64,000 nucleotides of DNA from Terriglobales bacterium. GTDB taxonomy: Bacteria > Acidobacteriota > Terriglobia > Bryobacterales > Bryobacteraceae. Both the position numbers and the translations under genes were made by a program. This document shows positions 35,543 through 44,201 of the stretch, in pieces. The stretch lies in NCBI GenBank assembly GCA_027485675.1, contig JAIXQP010000049.1, forward strand, positions 62,001 to 126,000, given 5' to 3'. The notes under the pieces are model-generated. The model had not been told where the DNA came from and did no database searches. It saw only the letters and a program-made list of their open reading frames with translations. Position 1 is the first letter of the stretch; each line of letters starts with the position of its first letter.

Positions 35543-37143
35543 GCCAATTCCGGCTTGGCGTCGATGGCCTGGCGCCAATACCCCTTAGCCTCTTCTGACC
35601 GGCCCTGCGCCTTGAGCGCGTGGCCCAGGTTGAGCAGGGCTTCGGCAAACTCGGGCTTTTCGGCAAGCGCTTCGTTGTAGAGGCGAATGGCGTCGTCCAA
35701 CTGTCCGGACTTCTGCAAGAGCAAGCCGGTGTTATAAAACAGTTCCGGCGAGCGTTCCCCGAGGTCGATCAGGCGGGCCTGGTAGTCGAGCGCTTGTTCG
35801 AAGTCCTGCTGTTCGACGGCGATGGCCGCCAACCCGCGCAGCGCATCGACCGAATCCGTCTGCAGCGCCAGGAGCCGTTGAAAGGTCTGGGTGGCCGTAT
35901 CCAGGCAGCCCGTCTTCCACTGCGCCAAACCGAGGTTGACGAGCGCCTCCGGCCAGTTGCTATTCTTCCTGAGCGCCGATTCAAACGCTTCGATGCTGGC
36001 TTTGTAGTCGGAGCGCTCAAGACGGAGGTAGCCGAGACGGAACCACGCCTCGTCCCAATCCTGGTTCTTGGCCAGGAGCTTCAAATACATCTTCTCGGCC
36101 TCGTCCTTCTGGCCGTTCAGTTCCTGCACGGTGGCCAGATTGAAGAGGACTTCCGGGATATCGGGCGTGATCCGGAGCGCCTTGTCATAGGCGTCGCGGG
36201 CGCCGGCGAGGTCGTTGAGCTCCTGCTTGACGATGCCCAGATTGACGAAGGCCTGCTTGGCATCCGGGCGAATCCGCACCGCTTCGGCGTAGCCTCGCAT
36301 GGCTTGTTCGTACTTTTTCAGTTTCTGGCAGGCGACCCCGAAATTGAACCAGCGCTCGAAATGATCGGGGGTGAGTTCAACCAGCTTCTGGCAGAGCTTG
36401 GCGGCGGCTTCATAATCGCCCCGGTTGAAGGCGACGGTGGCCAACCCTTCCATGGCGGCCTGCGAATACGGCCGGAACGAGAGAAGCTGCTCGGCAAAGC
36501 GATGGACCGCCTCGTCGTCCTTGCGCGTCAGCGCAATGGCGAGCAGATTGGTCAGCGCCTCTTCCGACTTCGGGTTCCGCCCGAGGGCGTCCTGATAGAG
36601 TGCGGCGGCTTCGTCGAAGCGCCACAGCAGCTGCAGCGCGACGGCCTTGCCGAAAAGCGCTGTCTCGTCGGTTGGCTTTACGCGCAGATACTCATCAAAG
36701 GCGGCGAGTGCCGGTTCCGGCTTCTCCAGGTGCAACTGGCAGATGCCGAGTCCAAGCTTGGCCTCCACCCGCGCCGAGTCCAACGAAAACGCCTCGGAGA
36801 AGCGTTCGGCGGCCTGTTCCCAACGGCCCAGTTTCTCGAGACAGACGGCCAGGTTATAGACCGACGCGGTATGGCCAGAGGCGATTTCCAGCAGACGGCT
36901 GTAGGTCTTAACCGCTTCTTCGTACTGTTCCAGTTCACAGAGCAGGTGGCCACGGGCGGCGAGAAGTTCGGGATGATCGGGCGTCAATCCCAAAGCAACT
37001 TCGAGTTCCCCAAGGGCCTCCCGCGTACGGCTCTCCATGTGGAGGGCGACCGCGCGAGCGAGGGAGGGTCCCGGGCCGGAACTGGGTAAACTGTCCGGTC
37101 CGGCGGGCTTTGTACTGGGCGGCTGGGTTCGGTTGGTGCTCAT
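35524..37143 (-). CDS. Tetratricopeptide-repeat protein
   Basis: A 539-residue soluble protein made of about 14 TPR units from residue 28 to the end. Each has the W/L-G-Y-A-F-A-P signature, for example YEEAVKTYSRLLEIASGHTA, YEQAMRGYAEAVRIRPDAKQ and LDDAIRLYNEALAEKPEFAE. TPR superhelices bind peptides or organise complexes; no enzymatic domain is present. No signal peptide is visible, and the N-terminus is Pro/Ser-rich. The ATG overlaps the TGA of the upstream zinc-finger/Pro-rich protein (ATGA), so the two should be produced together and may physically interact. The 3' end forms a hairpin with the convergent methyltransferase gene. Confidence 0.88.
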   Translation of the reverse strand: MSTNRTQPPSTKPAGPDSLPSSGPGPSLARAVALHMESRTREALGELEVALGLTPDHPELLAARGHLLCELEQYEEAVKTYSRLLEIASGHTASVYNLAVCLEKLGRWEQAAERFSEAFSLDSARVEAKLGLGICQLHLEKPEPALAAFDEYLRVKPTDETALFGKAVALQLLWRFDEAAALYQDALGRNPKSEEALTNLLAIALTRKDDEAVHRFAEQLLSFRPYSQAAMEGLATVAFNRGDYEAAAKLCQKLVELTPDHFERWFNFGVACQKLKKYEQAMRGYAEAVRIRPDAKQAFVNLGIVKQELNDLAGARDAYDKALRITPDIPEVLFNLATVQELNGQKDEAEKMYLKLLAKNQDWDEAWFRLGYLRLERSDYKASIEAFESALRKNSNWPEALVNLGLAQWKTGCLDTATQTFQRLLALQTDSVDALRGLAAIAVEQQDFEQALDYQARLIDLGERSPELFYNTGLLLQKSGQLDDAIRLYNEALAEKPEFAEALLNLGHALKAQGRSEEAKGYWRQAIDAKPELAKGYFE

Positions 37144-39788
37144 GGACGAATAGTTCCTGTCTTAGTGATCGGATGTGGCGCGAGAAAAGAACATAGCTTT
37201 CCGAAAAAATCGTGTTGGTGGGTCAATTCCAGCTGATAAATCCGGGGCTGATCCCCGTCGGTGCTGAACAGGCCCACCCCTCCGGAGCGGTGCGTGGTAT
37301 CGGTGAAGACATCGACCACCTGATCTTGGAGCATGGTGGTGAAGGTATCTCCGGCGACCTCCATCTGGATGTGGGCCGTCGTGGCGGTGCCCAGATTCGT
37401 GGCCAAGGGGAGAACCTGACGCCGCGTAACCCGGCCATCCTTCACCGTCCACCGCTCCAGGCTCAACCGCTGGCTCGGGCCGCTTCCGGCAATGTGGAGG
37501 CGGATGGCAATGTAGTTGCGCAGGCTCGAGGCGCGAATCATCCAGGAGATCGAGCGCCGCTCGATGGCCGCGGTCAGAACCAGGTGATAATCGCTCATTG
37601 GAATCGAGGGCTGATAGATCGCCATCCGCCCCGGCCGAACCACACCACCCCTGTCGTAGTACCACGACCGCGCCCAGTTTCCGTCGCCGTCCCAGAGGCC
37701 GAGGCCCGCGCTAAAGTCCTCTTCCAAATGAATGCTCGAACGGTTGGCGATGCGCTCCTCAAAGCCCCCCAGGTTCAGATTCGATTGCAGGACCTTCTCG
37801 AGATAGCTGTTGCCCGCGACGGGTTTGACGGCCGTCTTGACCATGGTCACCGGCGACGGTACGGATACGCTCACCGGATGTTTCGGCCAGAGCCACACAC
37901 CCAGGATGAGCGGCAGCGCCAAGGCGAGCCATTTCAAGTCGGCGGGCGCGAACTTCCAGAAATGTCTCGCCCGGTCGATGGTCTGCTTCTGCAGGGCTTG
38001 CCGCACCTCTTTGAGCGCCCGGCCACGCGTCGCGTTCCGCTCTTGCAGCGAAATGCGGGGGAGCTGGGTGGGCGGCAGAGCCGGCTTCGACCGCCAGGGA
38101 CAGGGATCGAGACGGGCTTCGCGCAAAGCCTGGTCACGCCGCGCTGGGAAAAGCTGAGTCAGCGGCAACAGCGGCTGTTGATGGGTTCTGGACCGCGCAA
38201 GCTTGGTTCCGTTGGAAACGGGCACGATGACCGCGGGCGGAGCCGGGAGGGGATGCAACTCGGCCCCCGCCTCCAAGGACAGACTCCGGGGACCGGGCAG
38301 GGCGATGGGAACCATCGCCGCCTGGGCTGGGGTGTTGCCGGCTGTGCTTCGCCAAGCGGGCCATACCGGGCCGGCGGGTTGGGCGAGTATCGCCTCGGGG
38401 GCCGCCATGTCCGTCGGCGCCGGGCGCACGACCAGCTCCGGCAGCTTCCTCAGGCGGTCGCTATACTCCAAGCCCACCGCCCCAAACGGAAGCGAGGGCC
38501 AGCAAAGTACGGTGGCGGGGATGGGATCGGGGACGCCGGGCGTCTGCCGAACCGCCGCGGTAAGCCGGGGGCCGGGCGCCGGAGCTCCCAGGGGCGCGGG
38601 GGGGAGGCACAAAGCCGGTCCGTTCGATAGTGCCGGCCAGCAGGAAACCGGCAAGTTCCGCAGCGGCGCCGCTTCGATTGTCTGGCTTGATCGGCCGAGC
38701 GTTACCGGAACCGGGCCGCGCACCGCCAATACTCCACCCCAGGCGACCATCGGCTGCGGCATGGTCCCGGACCGCTCCGGCAAACGCCGATCGATTCCGT
38801 GCGGTACCGCGGAGACCTCGGTTTGCAACGCCACCACCCGGTTTCGGCTAGCCGGCGCCGGTACCGGCAGGCGGCCCCCAAGCCCGGTCTGCTCGGCGAG
38901 CGCCACCAGCTGATGTTCCATCCTGTGCAGATAGCCCCGCCACTCTCGCGCCACGGAGTCGCCGCCAAACGAGAGCGCACCGGAGGCCACCCCCGGGCTC
39001 ACGATCGGAAACCGCACCGCGCCGGCTTCGGCCGCCTCTACGGTCGCGGGCGGAACCGGGAACTGCCGGGGAGCGAGGGCAACCAGGGAAGCTGGCGCAA
39101 GCGCCGCGGCGGGCGTCCGCTCCTCAGCCGGATGCCGGAGCGATACCGGGAACGTCTCCGCCGACAGGGCTTCTTGCCGATGCCGCGGCAGGCTCCACGT
39201 GGGAAGAACACTCAGCGGAATCAAGGCCGTAATGGCGTCCCGAACCAGGTCCAGCTTCTCCGGGAACCAAGGCAGAGGGCGAAGCGGCGAGACGGGGACA
39301 GCGAAGGCAACGTGCGTGGGCGGAACCAGTGCGGCGGCCTCCCGCCGGGAAACACGGTCGACCGGCCACATGGCCACCACCGAAGTCGCCCAGGCGGGCG
39401 CAAGGGAAGACCAGCGAGGCGGCGACTCCTTGACCATCACCCCAACCGGAGGTTCCATCGGATTGGCCGGCAAGGCAAAACACCAGTAGCTGCGCGATTG
39501 CCGCGGTGGACAGGGGATCACTCCCGCCAGCGCGGTTGCCTCTCGGGGCACCGGTCGCTCCAGCACGGCGACGGCCGTCATCGGCTCAGGGGCCGACCGG
39601 GCCCGGCTGGCGGCCTGGCGAACGACGGGCTGGATCCGCGCCACCCCCAGCGCTGCCTCCTGCTGGGCATACGCCTCCCGGTGCTTGGCGGAGCAGAATT
39701 CAGGATCGCTCAGCCGGCGGAGTAGCGAAATCGGTTGTTGGCAGAACTGACAGCGCATACCGGGAAGGGTAGGAATAGACATCCCCAT
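37140..39788 (-). CDS. Large single-pass protein: N-terminal zinc finger, Pro-rich region, TM helix, LamG-like C-terminus
   Basis: About 882 residues. The N-terminus has a compact Cys/His cluster, MRCQFCQQP...EFCSAKHREAY (C-x2-C-x15-C-x3-H), like a TRASH/zinc-ribbon-type site. Some 560 residues follow that are rich in Pro, Ala, Leu and Trp, of low complexity, with recurring short motifs such as CWPALSNGP/CWPSLPFG and ALCLPPAPL. A basic stretch and one transmembrane helix (LKWLALALPLILGVWLWP, about residue 640) lead to a C-terminal beta domain of about 200 residues like concanavalin/LamG or 3-keto-disaccharide-hydrolase folds (FSAGLGLWDGDGNWARSWYYD). Topology: zinc finger inside, lectin-like domain outside. 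The start is uncertain: ATG at 39788, 39782 or 39758. Function unknown. Coupled to the TPR gene. Confidence 0.7.
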   Translation of the reverse strand: MGMSIPTLPGMRCQFCQQPISLLRRLSDPEFCSAKHREAYAQQEAALGVARIQPVVRQAASRARSAPEPMTAVAVLERPVPREATALAGVIPCPPRQSRSYWCFALPANPMEPPVGVMVKESPPRWSSLAPAWATSVVAMWPVDRVSRREAAALVPPTHVAFAVPVSPLRPLPWFPEKLDLVRDAITALIPLSVLPTWSLPRHRQEALSAETFPVSLRHPAEERTPAAALAPASLVALAPRQFPVPPATVEAAEAGAVRFPIVSPGVASGALSFGGDSVAREWRGYLHRMEHQLVALAEQTGLGGRLPVPAPASRNRVVALQTEVSAVPHGIDRRLPERSGTMPQPMVAWGGVLAVRGPVPVTLGRSSQTIEAAPLRNLPVSCWPALSNGPALCLPPAPLGAPAPGPRLTAAVRQTPGVPDPIPATVLCWPSLPFGAVGLEYSDRLRKLPELVVRPAPTDMAAPEAILAQPAGPVWPAWRSTAGNTPAQAAMVPIALPGPRSLSLEAGAELHPLPAPPAVIVPVSNGTKLARSRTHQQPLLPLTQLFPARRDQALREARLDPCPWRSKPALPPTQLPRISLQERNATRGRALKEVRQALQKQTIDRARHFWKFAPADLKWLALALPLILGVWLWPKHPVSVSVPSPVTMVKTAVKPVAGNSYLEKVLQSNLNLGGFEERIANRSSIHLEEDFSAGLGLWDGDGNWARSWYYDRGGVVRPGRMAIYQPSIPMSDYHLVLTAAIERRSISWMIRASSLRNYIAIRLHIAGSGPSQRLSLERWTVKDGRVTRRQVLPLATNLGTATTAHIQMEVAGDTFTTMLQDQVVDVFTDTTHRSGGVGLFSTDGDQPRIYQLELTHQHDFFGKLCSFLAPHPITKTGTIRP

Positions 39789-39881
39789 GGTAGGCAAATC
39801 GCTCCCCCAATACTACGCAGCAAAACCCTGAATTTCCGCATCGATCGGTGCTTTTCCCCCTAGTTTCTTAGGGTCAATCGC

Positions 39882-41024
39882 CTAGCTGATCGTCTCCCGG
39901 CGGATGGCGTCGGGCCGATGGAAAAGCTCCGGATGGAGATCGATTCCCAGTCCCGGGCCCATCGGCAGGTCAAAGAAACCATCGCGCGGACTGGGCAGTT
40001 CCCCAACGTACTCCCGATACTCATCGGCATAGTGACGCCGCACCGACTCCAAAATTTGCAGATTGGTCAGATTGGCCGCCAGATGGAGCGAAGCGGCGTG
40101 CAGCACCGGTCCGCCGCAGTTATGGGGCGCCGCCGGGAGGTACCAGGTCTCCGCCATATTGGCGATCTTTCTCGCCTCGGAGATGCCGCCCACCCAGGAG
40201 ATATCCGGCATCACGGTGCGGGCGGCGCGGTTTTCGAGCAGTTCCCGATACTGCCAGCGGGTCATCAACCGTTCCGAGATCGTCAACGGCAGGCGCGTCG
40301 CCGAAGCCAGTTCCCGGTAGGCGGCCAGATTGTCCTGCGGCAGCATCTCTTCGAGCCACATCGGCTCGTACTCCTCGCACGCCCGGGCGATCCGAATGGC
40401 GCAGGGCAGGTTCCAGTAGCCGTGGAACTCCATGGCGACATCCATGCGGTCGCCGAACTTCTCTTTGATCAAACGCAGGGGCGTCAATCCGCGGCGAAGC
40501 TGCTCGCCGGAGATCGAATGCCCACCGGTCTCCTTGGCAATCGGATCGAGCGGCCAGATCTTCATCGCCGTGATGCCGGAGTCGAGGAGGCTCGCGGCGA
40601 GTTCCAACGGCTCGGTGAGGAAGCTCAGGTGGTCGTAACAGGTGTTGTAGGTGCGAATCCGGTCCCGCGAGGCGCCGCCGAGGAGTTGGTAGACCGGTAA
40701 GCCCGCGGCTTTGCCGGCCAAATCCCAGAGCGCCATGTCCACGGCGGAGATGGCCCGCATTTCGGCGCCGGCCCAGCCGGAGTAGGAGATGGCGTCGAAC
40801 ATCGACGCCCAGAGGCGGTCGATCCGCGAAGGGTCCTGGCCCAGCAGCCGCGGCGCGAGGCTGGAATGCAAAACGGCCTCTTCGGCGGCGGGATGAGGGT
40901 AGGTTTCCCCAAGGCCGAAGAGGCCAGTATCAGTATGTATGCGAACCCAAAGCCATTGAATAGGACCGGCATGAACGGTGATGCCACGGGTCAGGCGGAG
41001 GGTTTCAATCTTCGTGATCTGCAC
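39882..41024 (-). CDS. Mandelate racemase/muconate lactonizing enzyme family dehydratase
   Basis: A 380-residue enolase-superfamily protein different from the one at 550-1683. Visible sites: the lysine of AMKIWP, metal ligands in VAMEFHGYWN, MWLEEMLP and LTISERL, and the C-terminal AAPHNCGGPV histidine. The EFHG/HNCGGP combination recalls sugar-acid dehydratases of the galactonate/mannonate type, so Mg2+-dependent dehydration of an aldonic acid is the best guess. The gene begins nine bases after the carD stop on the same strand and is probably co-transcribed with it, an odd pairing of a global transcription factor with a catabolic enzyme. Confidence 0.88.
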   Translation of the reverse strand: MQITKIETLRLTRGITVHAGPIQWLWVRIHTDTGLFGLGETYPHPAAEEAVLHSSLAPRLLGQDPSRIDRLWASMFDAISYSGWAGAEMRAISAVDMALWDLAGKAAGLPVYQLLGGASRDRIRTYNTCYDHLSFLTEPLELAASLLDSGITAMKIWPLDPIAKETGGHSISGEQLRRGLTPLRLIKEKFGDRMDVAMEFHGYWNLPCAIRIARACEEYEPMWLEEMLPQDNLAAYRELASATRLPLTISERLMTRWQYRELLENRAARTVMPDISWVGGISEARKIANMAETWYLPAAPHNCGGPVLHAASLHLAANLTNLQILESVRRHYADEYREYVGELPSPRDGFFDLPMGPGLGIDLHPELFHRPDAIRRETIS

Positions 41025-41033
41025 GAAGACAGG

Positions 41034-41555
41034 TTACATCGCTTCGGGCATCGGCAGGTTGGCCTTAGCAAGAGTCTTCGTGAGGAGTTCGATAGCGCAC
41101 TTCTCCGACATGTTGCGGGCGATGGAGATTTCCGTGATGAGCATGCGCCGGGCACAGTCGAGCATCTTCTTCTCGCGGAAGGAGAGCGGCTTGCCGGTTT
41201 GGAGCATCACCAATTCCTTAAACACCTCCGAGACGCCCGACAGGCCGCCGACTCGCATCTTCTCGGAATTTTCTTTGAAGCGATCTTTCCAATCCTGCGT
41301 CCGTTTCCGGTCGACAGTAGAAAGGAAGGCAAGAACACGGTTGGCCTCAGTCGCTTTGGTTACCTTGCGTAGACCCACGTCCGAGACGTGGCTGAAGGGA
41401 ACCATGACGGTGAGGCTGTTGTACGTCAGCCGCAACAGATAAAACCGTTCTGACTGCGAGCCGAACGAGCGGGTGCTGATGTTTTCGATTGTTCCAACAC
41501 CGTGGTTAGGGTAAACCACTTTATCGCCGATGTGAAAGGTCGTGCAGGGACCCAT
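41034..41555 (-). CDS. carD: CarD-family transcriptional regulator
   Basis: A 173-residue RNA-polymerase-binding factor. The N-terminal Tudor-like RID domain (FHIGDKVVYPNHGVGTIENISTR..., VMVPFSHVSDVGLRKV) binds the RNAP beta subunit. The helical C-terminal half (DRKRTQDWKDRFKENSEKMR, FREKKMLDCARRMLITEISIAR) contacts DNA upstream of the -10 and stabilises open complexes, as in CarD/CdnL of Mycobacterium and Myxococcus. Length is normal. The start is well supported by GGAAGGTG four bases before the ATG and by a TTGACG/TACCAT promoter upstream. The MR/MLE-family gene follows after nine bases. Confidence 0.95.
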   Translation of the reverse strand: MGPCTTFHIGDKVVYPNHGVGTIENISTRSFGSQSERFYLLRLTYNSLTVMVPFSHVSDVGLRKVTKATEANRVLAFLSTVDRKRTQDWKDRFKENSEKMRVGGLSGVSEVFKELVMLQTGKPLSFREKKMLDCARRMLITEISIARNMSEKCAIELLTKTLAKANLPMPEAM

Positions 41556-41604
41556 ATTACACCTTCCGTGAGTTGTTAAGGCCGCTCAACCAGAGCGTAT
41601 TCCA

Positions 41605-41633
41605 ATGGTAAGCCGGGGAGGGGATACCGTCAA
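41605..41633 (-). promoter_or_regulatory. Sigma70-type promoter of carD
   Basis: On the minus strand TTGACG (41628-41633) and TACCAT (41605-41610) are separated by 17 bases. An A/T-rich stretch with TTTTTTAGC lies directly upstream and could be an UP element. The predicted start is near 41598, giving a leader of about 43 bases. Confidence 0.6.
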
Positions 41634-41775
41634 GCTAAAAAACCATAAAGTGAAGAAAAGAGAAGCACATCGAAATCGGATTCAAAAAAACTTAAGGAAA
41701 AGCGCAGGGGACAGCCGTGTGACGCAATTGTGAATGACACCCGCGCCGCGTGTTTTGTTGGGCTCAGCCCTCCAT

Positions 41776-41794
41776 AACACCTGATTCAGGTGTT
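41776..41794. promoter_or_regulatory. 19-base palindrome, possible protein-binding site
   Basis: AACACCTGA and TCAGGTGTT are perfect nine-base arms around one T. With essentially no loop it is more like a dimeric transcription-factor site than a hairpin. A second small palindrome (GGGCT-C-AGCCC, 41760-41770) is next to it. Both lie about 205-240 bases upstream of the carD start. Confidence 0.45.
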
Positions 41795-42002
41795 GTCCAT
41801 GGCAAAAGGGTCTACAGGAAAACTCGGAGCCGGCACCGATTTCCCCCACCGGTAAAGGATTAGGGGAGTGGGACCGTACCGGGTTCACCGTCGCATATAT
41901 AGTGATGGCATGCGTCCCGGGGGCGATCGCCCCGCGAAGTCGCGGGCGCCGACGAACCCATTGCGCCGGACGTCGCTCTCCCATTTGGTGACCGATCCGG
42001 GT

Positions 42003-42028
42003 GGGGCCGAAATCGCCGATTTCGCCCC
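42003..42028. repeat. Inverted repeat GGGGC-CGAAATCG / CGATTTCG-CCCC
   Basis: Eight-base perfect inner arms around a single C, extended by four G:C pairs across a one-base bulge. It is part of the palindrome cluster between the S9 peptidase gene and carD. Confidence 0.5.
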
Positions 42029-42091
42029 GATGAGTTTCCGCCCGTCTCCGGTTCCGCAAGGGACACTGTTTCCCTGGTGGAATACGGCCTT

Positions 42092-42110
42092 GCCCTGGAT
42101 TAGCCAGGGC
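42092..42110 (-). terminator. Hairpin downstream of the S9 peptidase gene
   Basis: GCCCTGG and CCAGGGC form a seven-base perfect stem around ATTAG, some 60 bases beyond the peptidase stop. No T-run follows on the minus strand, so intrinsic termination is uncertain. Confidence 0.4.
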
Positions 42111-42171
42111 GTCCCGTCGCCGGCGCCCCCTTTCGCGCCTGCGCGTCTAGATCCCTCCTCTCCTCTACGCT

Positions 42172-44169
42172 CTAGTCGCTGCTCTTGGACTGGGGGCCCA
42201 GGTGCTTGGCGTACCAGTCGAGATACCGCTGCATCCGGTCCCGCTGAAAGCTGGGGCGGGCGATGCCGTGGTTCTCGCCGGGGTAGATGATCAGTTGCGA
42301 GGGCGTGCCCACATTGCGGAGCGCCTGGTACATCTGTTCGCTGCCCAATAACGGAACGTTGAAATCCTTGTCCCCGCACAGGAACAGCGTCGGCGTCTTG
42401 ATGCGGTCGGCGTTGAGGAACGGATAGGAGATCCGGATCCAGGGTTCGAGGCCCTTCTTCCACGGCGGTCCGATCTCGTTGTCGTACTGGTGAATGTACT
42501 GGTCGTGCCCGTAGAAGGCGAGCGGGAAGGCGACCCCGGCCCCACTGGTAGCGGCCTTGAAACGGCTATCGCTGGCGATCAGGTAGTTGGTCAAGATGCC
42601 GCCATAGCTCCAGCCCCCAACGCCCAGTTTCTCCGGATCGGCGACCCCCATCTGGATGACGTGCTCGACGCCGGCATGGAGGTCAAGCACCTCCTTCCGG
42701 CCCCAGTCGCCGGCAATCGTCACCGTGTACTGCTGGCCGCGGCCGCTGCTGCCCCGGTAGTTGACGTTCAACACCGCGTAACCGGCGGCGGCGAACATCT
42801 GCCGTTCGATATTCCACGAGTGCTGATCCTGCGCGTTCGGGCCGCCGTGGATGCGGAGCAGCAGGGGGACCTTCGTGCCCGCCACATAGTTCACCGGCTT
42901 GAACAGCAGACCGTGCGCCTCATTGCCGTCCTTAGCCCGGAAGGAAACCTCCTCGGCGGGCGCCAGTTTGAACTGCGCCAGCAACTCGTCATTGTGCTTG
43001 GTGAGCTTGCGGAGCGAGCCCCCTTCAAGAACATGAACTTCGGCCGGGGTGACGCTCGTCGAAACCAACGCCGCCACGCAGTTTCCCGCCCGGTCCAGGC
43101 TTCCGAGGGCGAGTTTGCCGCCCACCATCCGCTCGACGGCGCCGCCGCCCACCGGCACTCGCGCCGGGTAAACGCTCATATCGTCGACCGCCAGAAACTC
43201 AATCTGTTTGCCATCCGGTGTGAACTGGTGCCCGGTCACGCCCCGGTCGAACGTGCCCGTGATCAGCTTCGAGGCGCCGCCGGCTAAGGGCACAATGGCG
43301 AGCCGGTTCATCGTGTACTCGCCCATGTTGTGGTCGCTGCCCTGCAGGTAGGCGACCGCCTGGCTGTCTGGCGACCAGACCGGCTGCGAGTCGGAACCGG
43401 TAAACGTGGTCAGCCGGCGCGGCACGCTGTTGGCCTTGGCGGCCACCACCCAGATGTCGGTGTTCCGGTTGCGGTCCGCGTCCGGGGTCCGGTTGCTGAC
43501 GAAGGCGATCCACTTGCCGTCGGGCGACCACGTTGGGTTCGTTTCGTCAAAGTTCTCGGTGGTGACCGTTTCCGCCTTCCGGGTGGCGAGGTCATACAGG
43601 ACGACGCGGGTCTTCTTGGTCCCCGACAGGTAGCCGGCGCCGTCGCGTTTGTAGGCGTAGCGGTCGATGACGATGGGCTTCGGCTTGTCGTCCTTCTTCT
43701 CCCCCTCTTTCGCGGCCGGCTCTTCGTCCTCTTTCACGATCAAAACCAGACGTTTGCCGTCGGGCGACCATTCATAGGCCGAGAGTCTCCCCTTCACGTC
43801 CGTCAACTGCTGCGCTTCGCCGCCGCGCCGGTCGATGCCCCAAACCTGGGCGCCTTTGGCTTTGCCGGGGCGGCTGGATAGAAACGAAAGATACTTGCCG
43901 TCCGGGCTCCATTGCGGCGCGGTTTCGGACTCGGCCGAGGAGGTGGCGCGGATGCTCTCTTTGCCGTCGTAGCTGACCATCCAGACGTCGGTATCGCGTT
44001 TGTCGGCCGCGGTGTCGGTGGTCGTCACCGTGTAGGCGATCCACTTGCCATCGGGCGCGCAACGCGGGGCTCCGACGTCCTGAAACTTGGCGAGATCGTC
44101 CAGGGAGAGCGGACGGGGCTGGGCGGCAACGATTCCCGACAGCAGGACTAAGGCAAAGCAGCTTCTCAT
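42172..44169 (-). CDS. S9 family prolyl-oligopeptidase-type serine peptidase
   Basis: A 665-residue exported peptidase (signal peptide ending IVAAQ). Residues about 20-390 form a WD40/TolB-like beta-propeller with repeated 'WSPDGK..AF' blades. Residues about 410-660 are the alpha/beta-hydrolase domain with S521 in GGWSYGG, D602 in GDKDF and H634 in ENHGI, a complete catalytic triad. This matches the acylaminoacyl-peptidase/DPP-IV-like S9C branch that degrades short peptides in the periplasm. A charged insert (KEDEEPAAKEGEKKDDKPKP) lies in one propeller loop. It is divergent from the cupredoxin lipoprotein gene, with 32 bases between starts. Confidence 0.93.
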   Translation of the reverse strand: MRSCFALVLLSGIVAAQPRPLSLDDLAKFQDVGAPRCAPDGKWIAYTVTTTDTAADKRDTDVWMVSYDGKESIRATSSAESETAPQWSPDGKYLSFLSSRPGKAKGAQVWGIDRRGGEAQQLTDVKGRLSAYEWSPDGKRLVLIVKEDEEPAAKEGEKKDDKPKPIVIDRYAYKRDGAGYLSGTKKTRVVLYDLATRKAETVTTENFDETNPTWSPDGKWIAFVSNRTPDADRNRNTDIWVVAAKANSVPRRLTTFTGSDSQPVWSPDSQAVAYLQGSDHNMGEYTMNRLAIVPLAGGASKLITGTFDRGVTGHQFTPDGKQIEFLAVDDMSVYPARVPVGGGAVERMVGGKLALGSLDRAGNCVAALVSTSVTPAEVHVLEGGSLRKLTKHNDELLAQFKLAPAEEVSFRAKDGNEAHGLLFKPVNYVAGTKVPLLLRIHGGPNAQDQHSWNIERQMFAAAGYAVLNVNYRGSSGRGQQYTVTIAGDWGRKEVLDLHAGVEHVIQMGVADPEKLGVGGWSYGGILTNYLIASDSRFKAATSGAGVAFPLAFYGHDQYIHQYDNEIGPPWKKGLEPWIRISYPFLNADRIKTPTLFLCGDKDFNVPLLGSEQMYQALRNVGTPSQLIIYPGENHGIARPSFQRDRMQRYLDWYAKHLGPQSKSSD

Positions 44170-44186
44170 TTTCGGAGTGTAACAGC

Positions 44187-44192
44187 TACAAT
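44187..44192 (+). promoter_or_regulatory. -10-like box TACAAT nine bases before a start codon
   Basis: AGCTACAAT ends nine bases before ATG 44202, with a weak TTCTCA 18 bases upstream. The leader would be zero to three bases, so the cytochrome-oxidase assembly cluster may start with a leaderless mRNA. Confidence 0.4.
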
Positions 44193-44201
44193 GGGCTCCG
44201 T

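Larger units (their letters stand above)
41556..42171. other. 616-base intergenic region rich in palindromes
   Basis: The only gap above 300 bases. It separates the S9 peptidase stop from the carD start, both on the minus strand. The carD-proximal part (about 41636-41700) is unusually A/T-rich and may be an UP element. The rest holds at least six inverted repeats: 41760-41770, 41776-41794, 41920-41933, 41931-41946, 42003-42028 and 42092-42110. No tRNA, RNase P RNA or tmRNA signature was found. Short open frames through it read as arginine/proline-rich translations of palindromic DNA and are not believed to be genes. Confidence 0.7.

Noticed and set aside
37212-38630. Plus-strand open frame of 472 codons
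   Set aside because: It is antisense to the zinc-finger/Pro-rich/lectin gene, which has a signature finger, a TM helix and operon coupling to the TPR gene.
41682-42059. Possible small gene on the minus strand in the large gap
   Set aside because: The translation is R/P/H-rich and comes from palindromic GC-rich DNA. There is no ribosome-binding site or recognisable domain.
41556-42171. RNase P RNA, tmRNA or another classical structured RNA
   Set aside because: The conserved cores I know for these RNAs (for example GAGGAAAGTCC, or a T-arm GGTTCGA) are absent on both strands. The hairpins alone do not identify a class.
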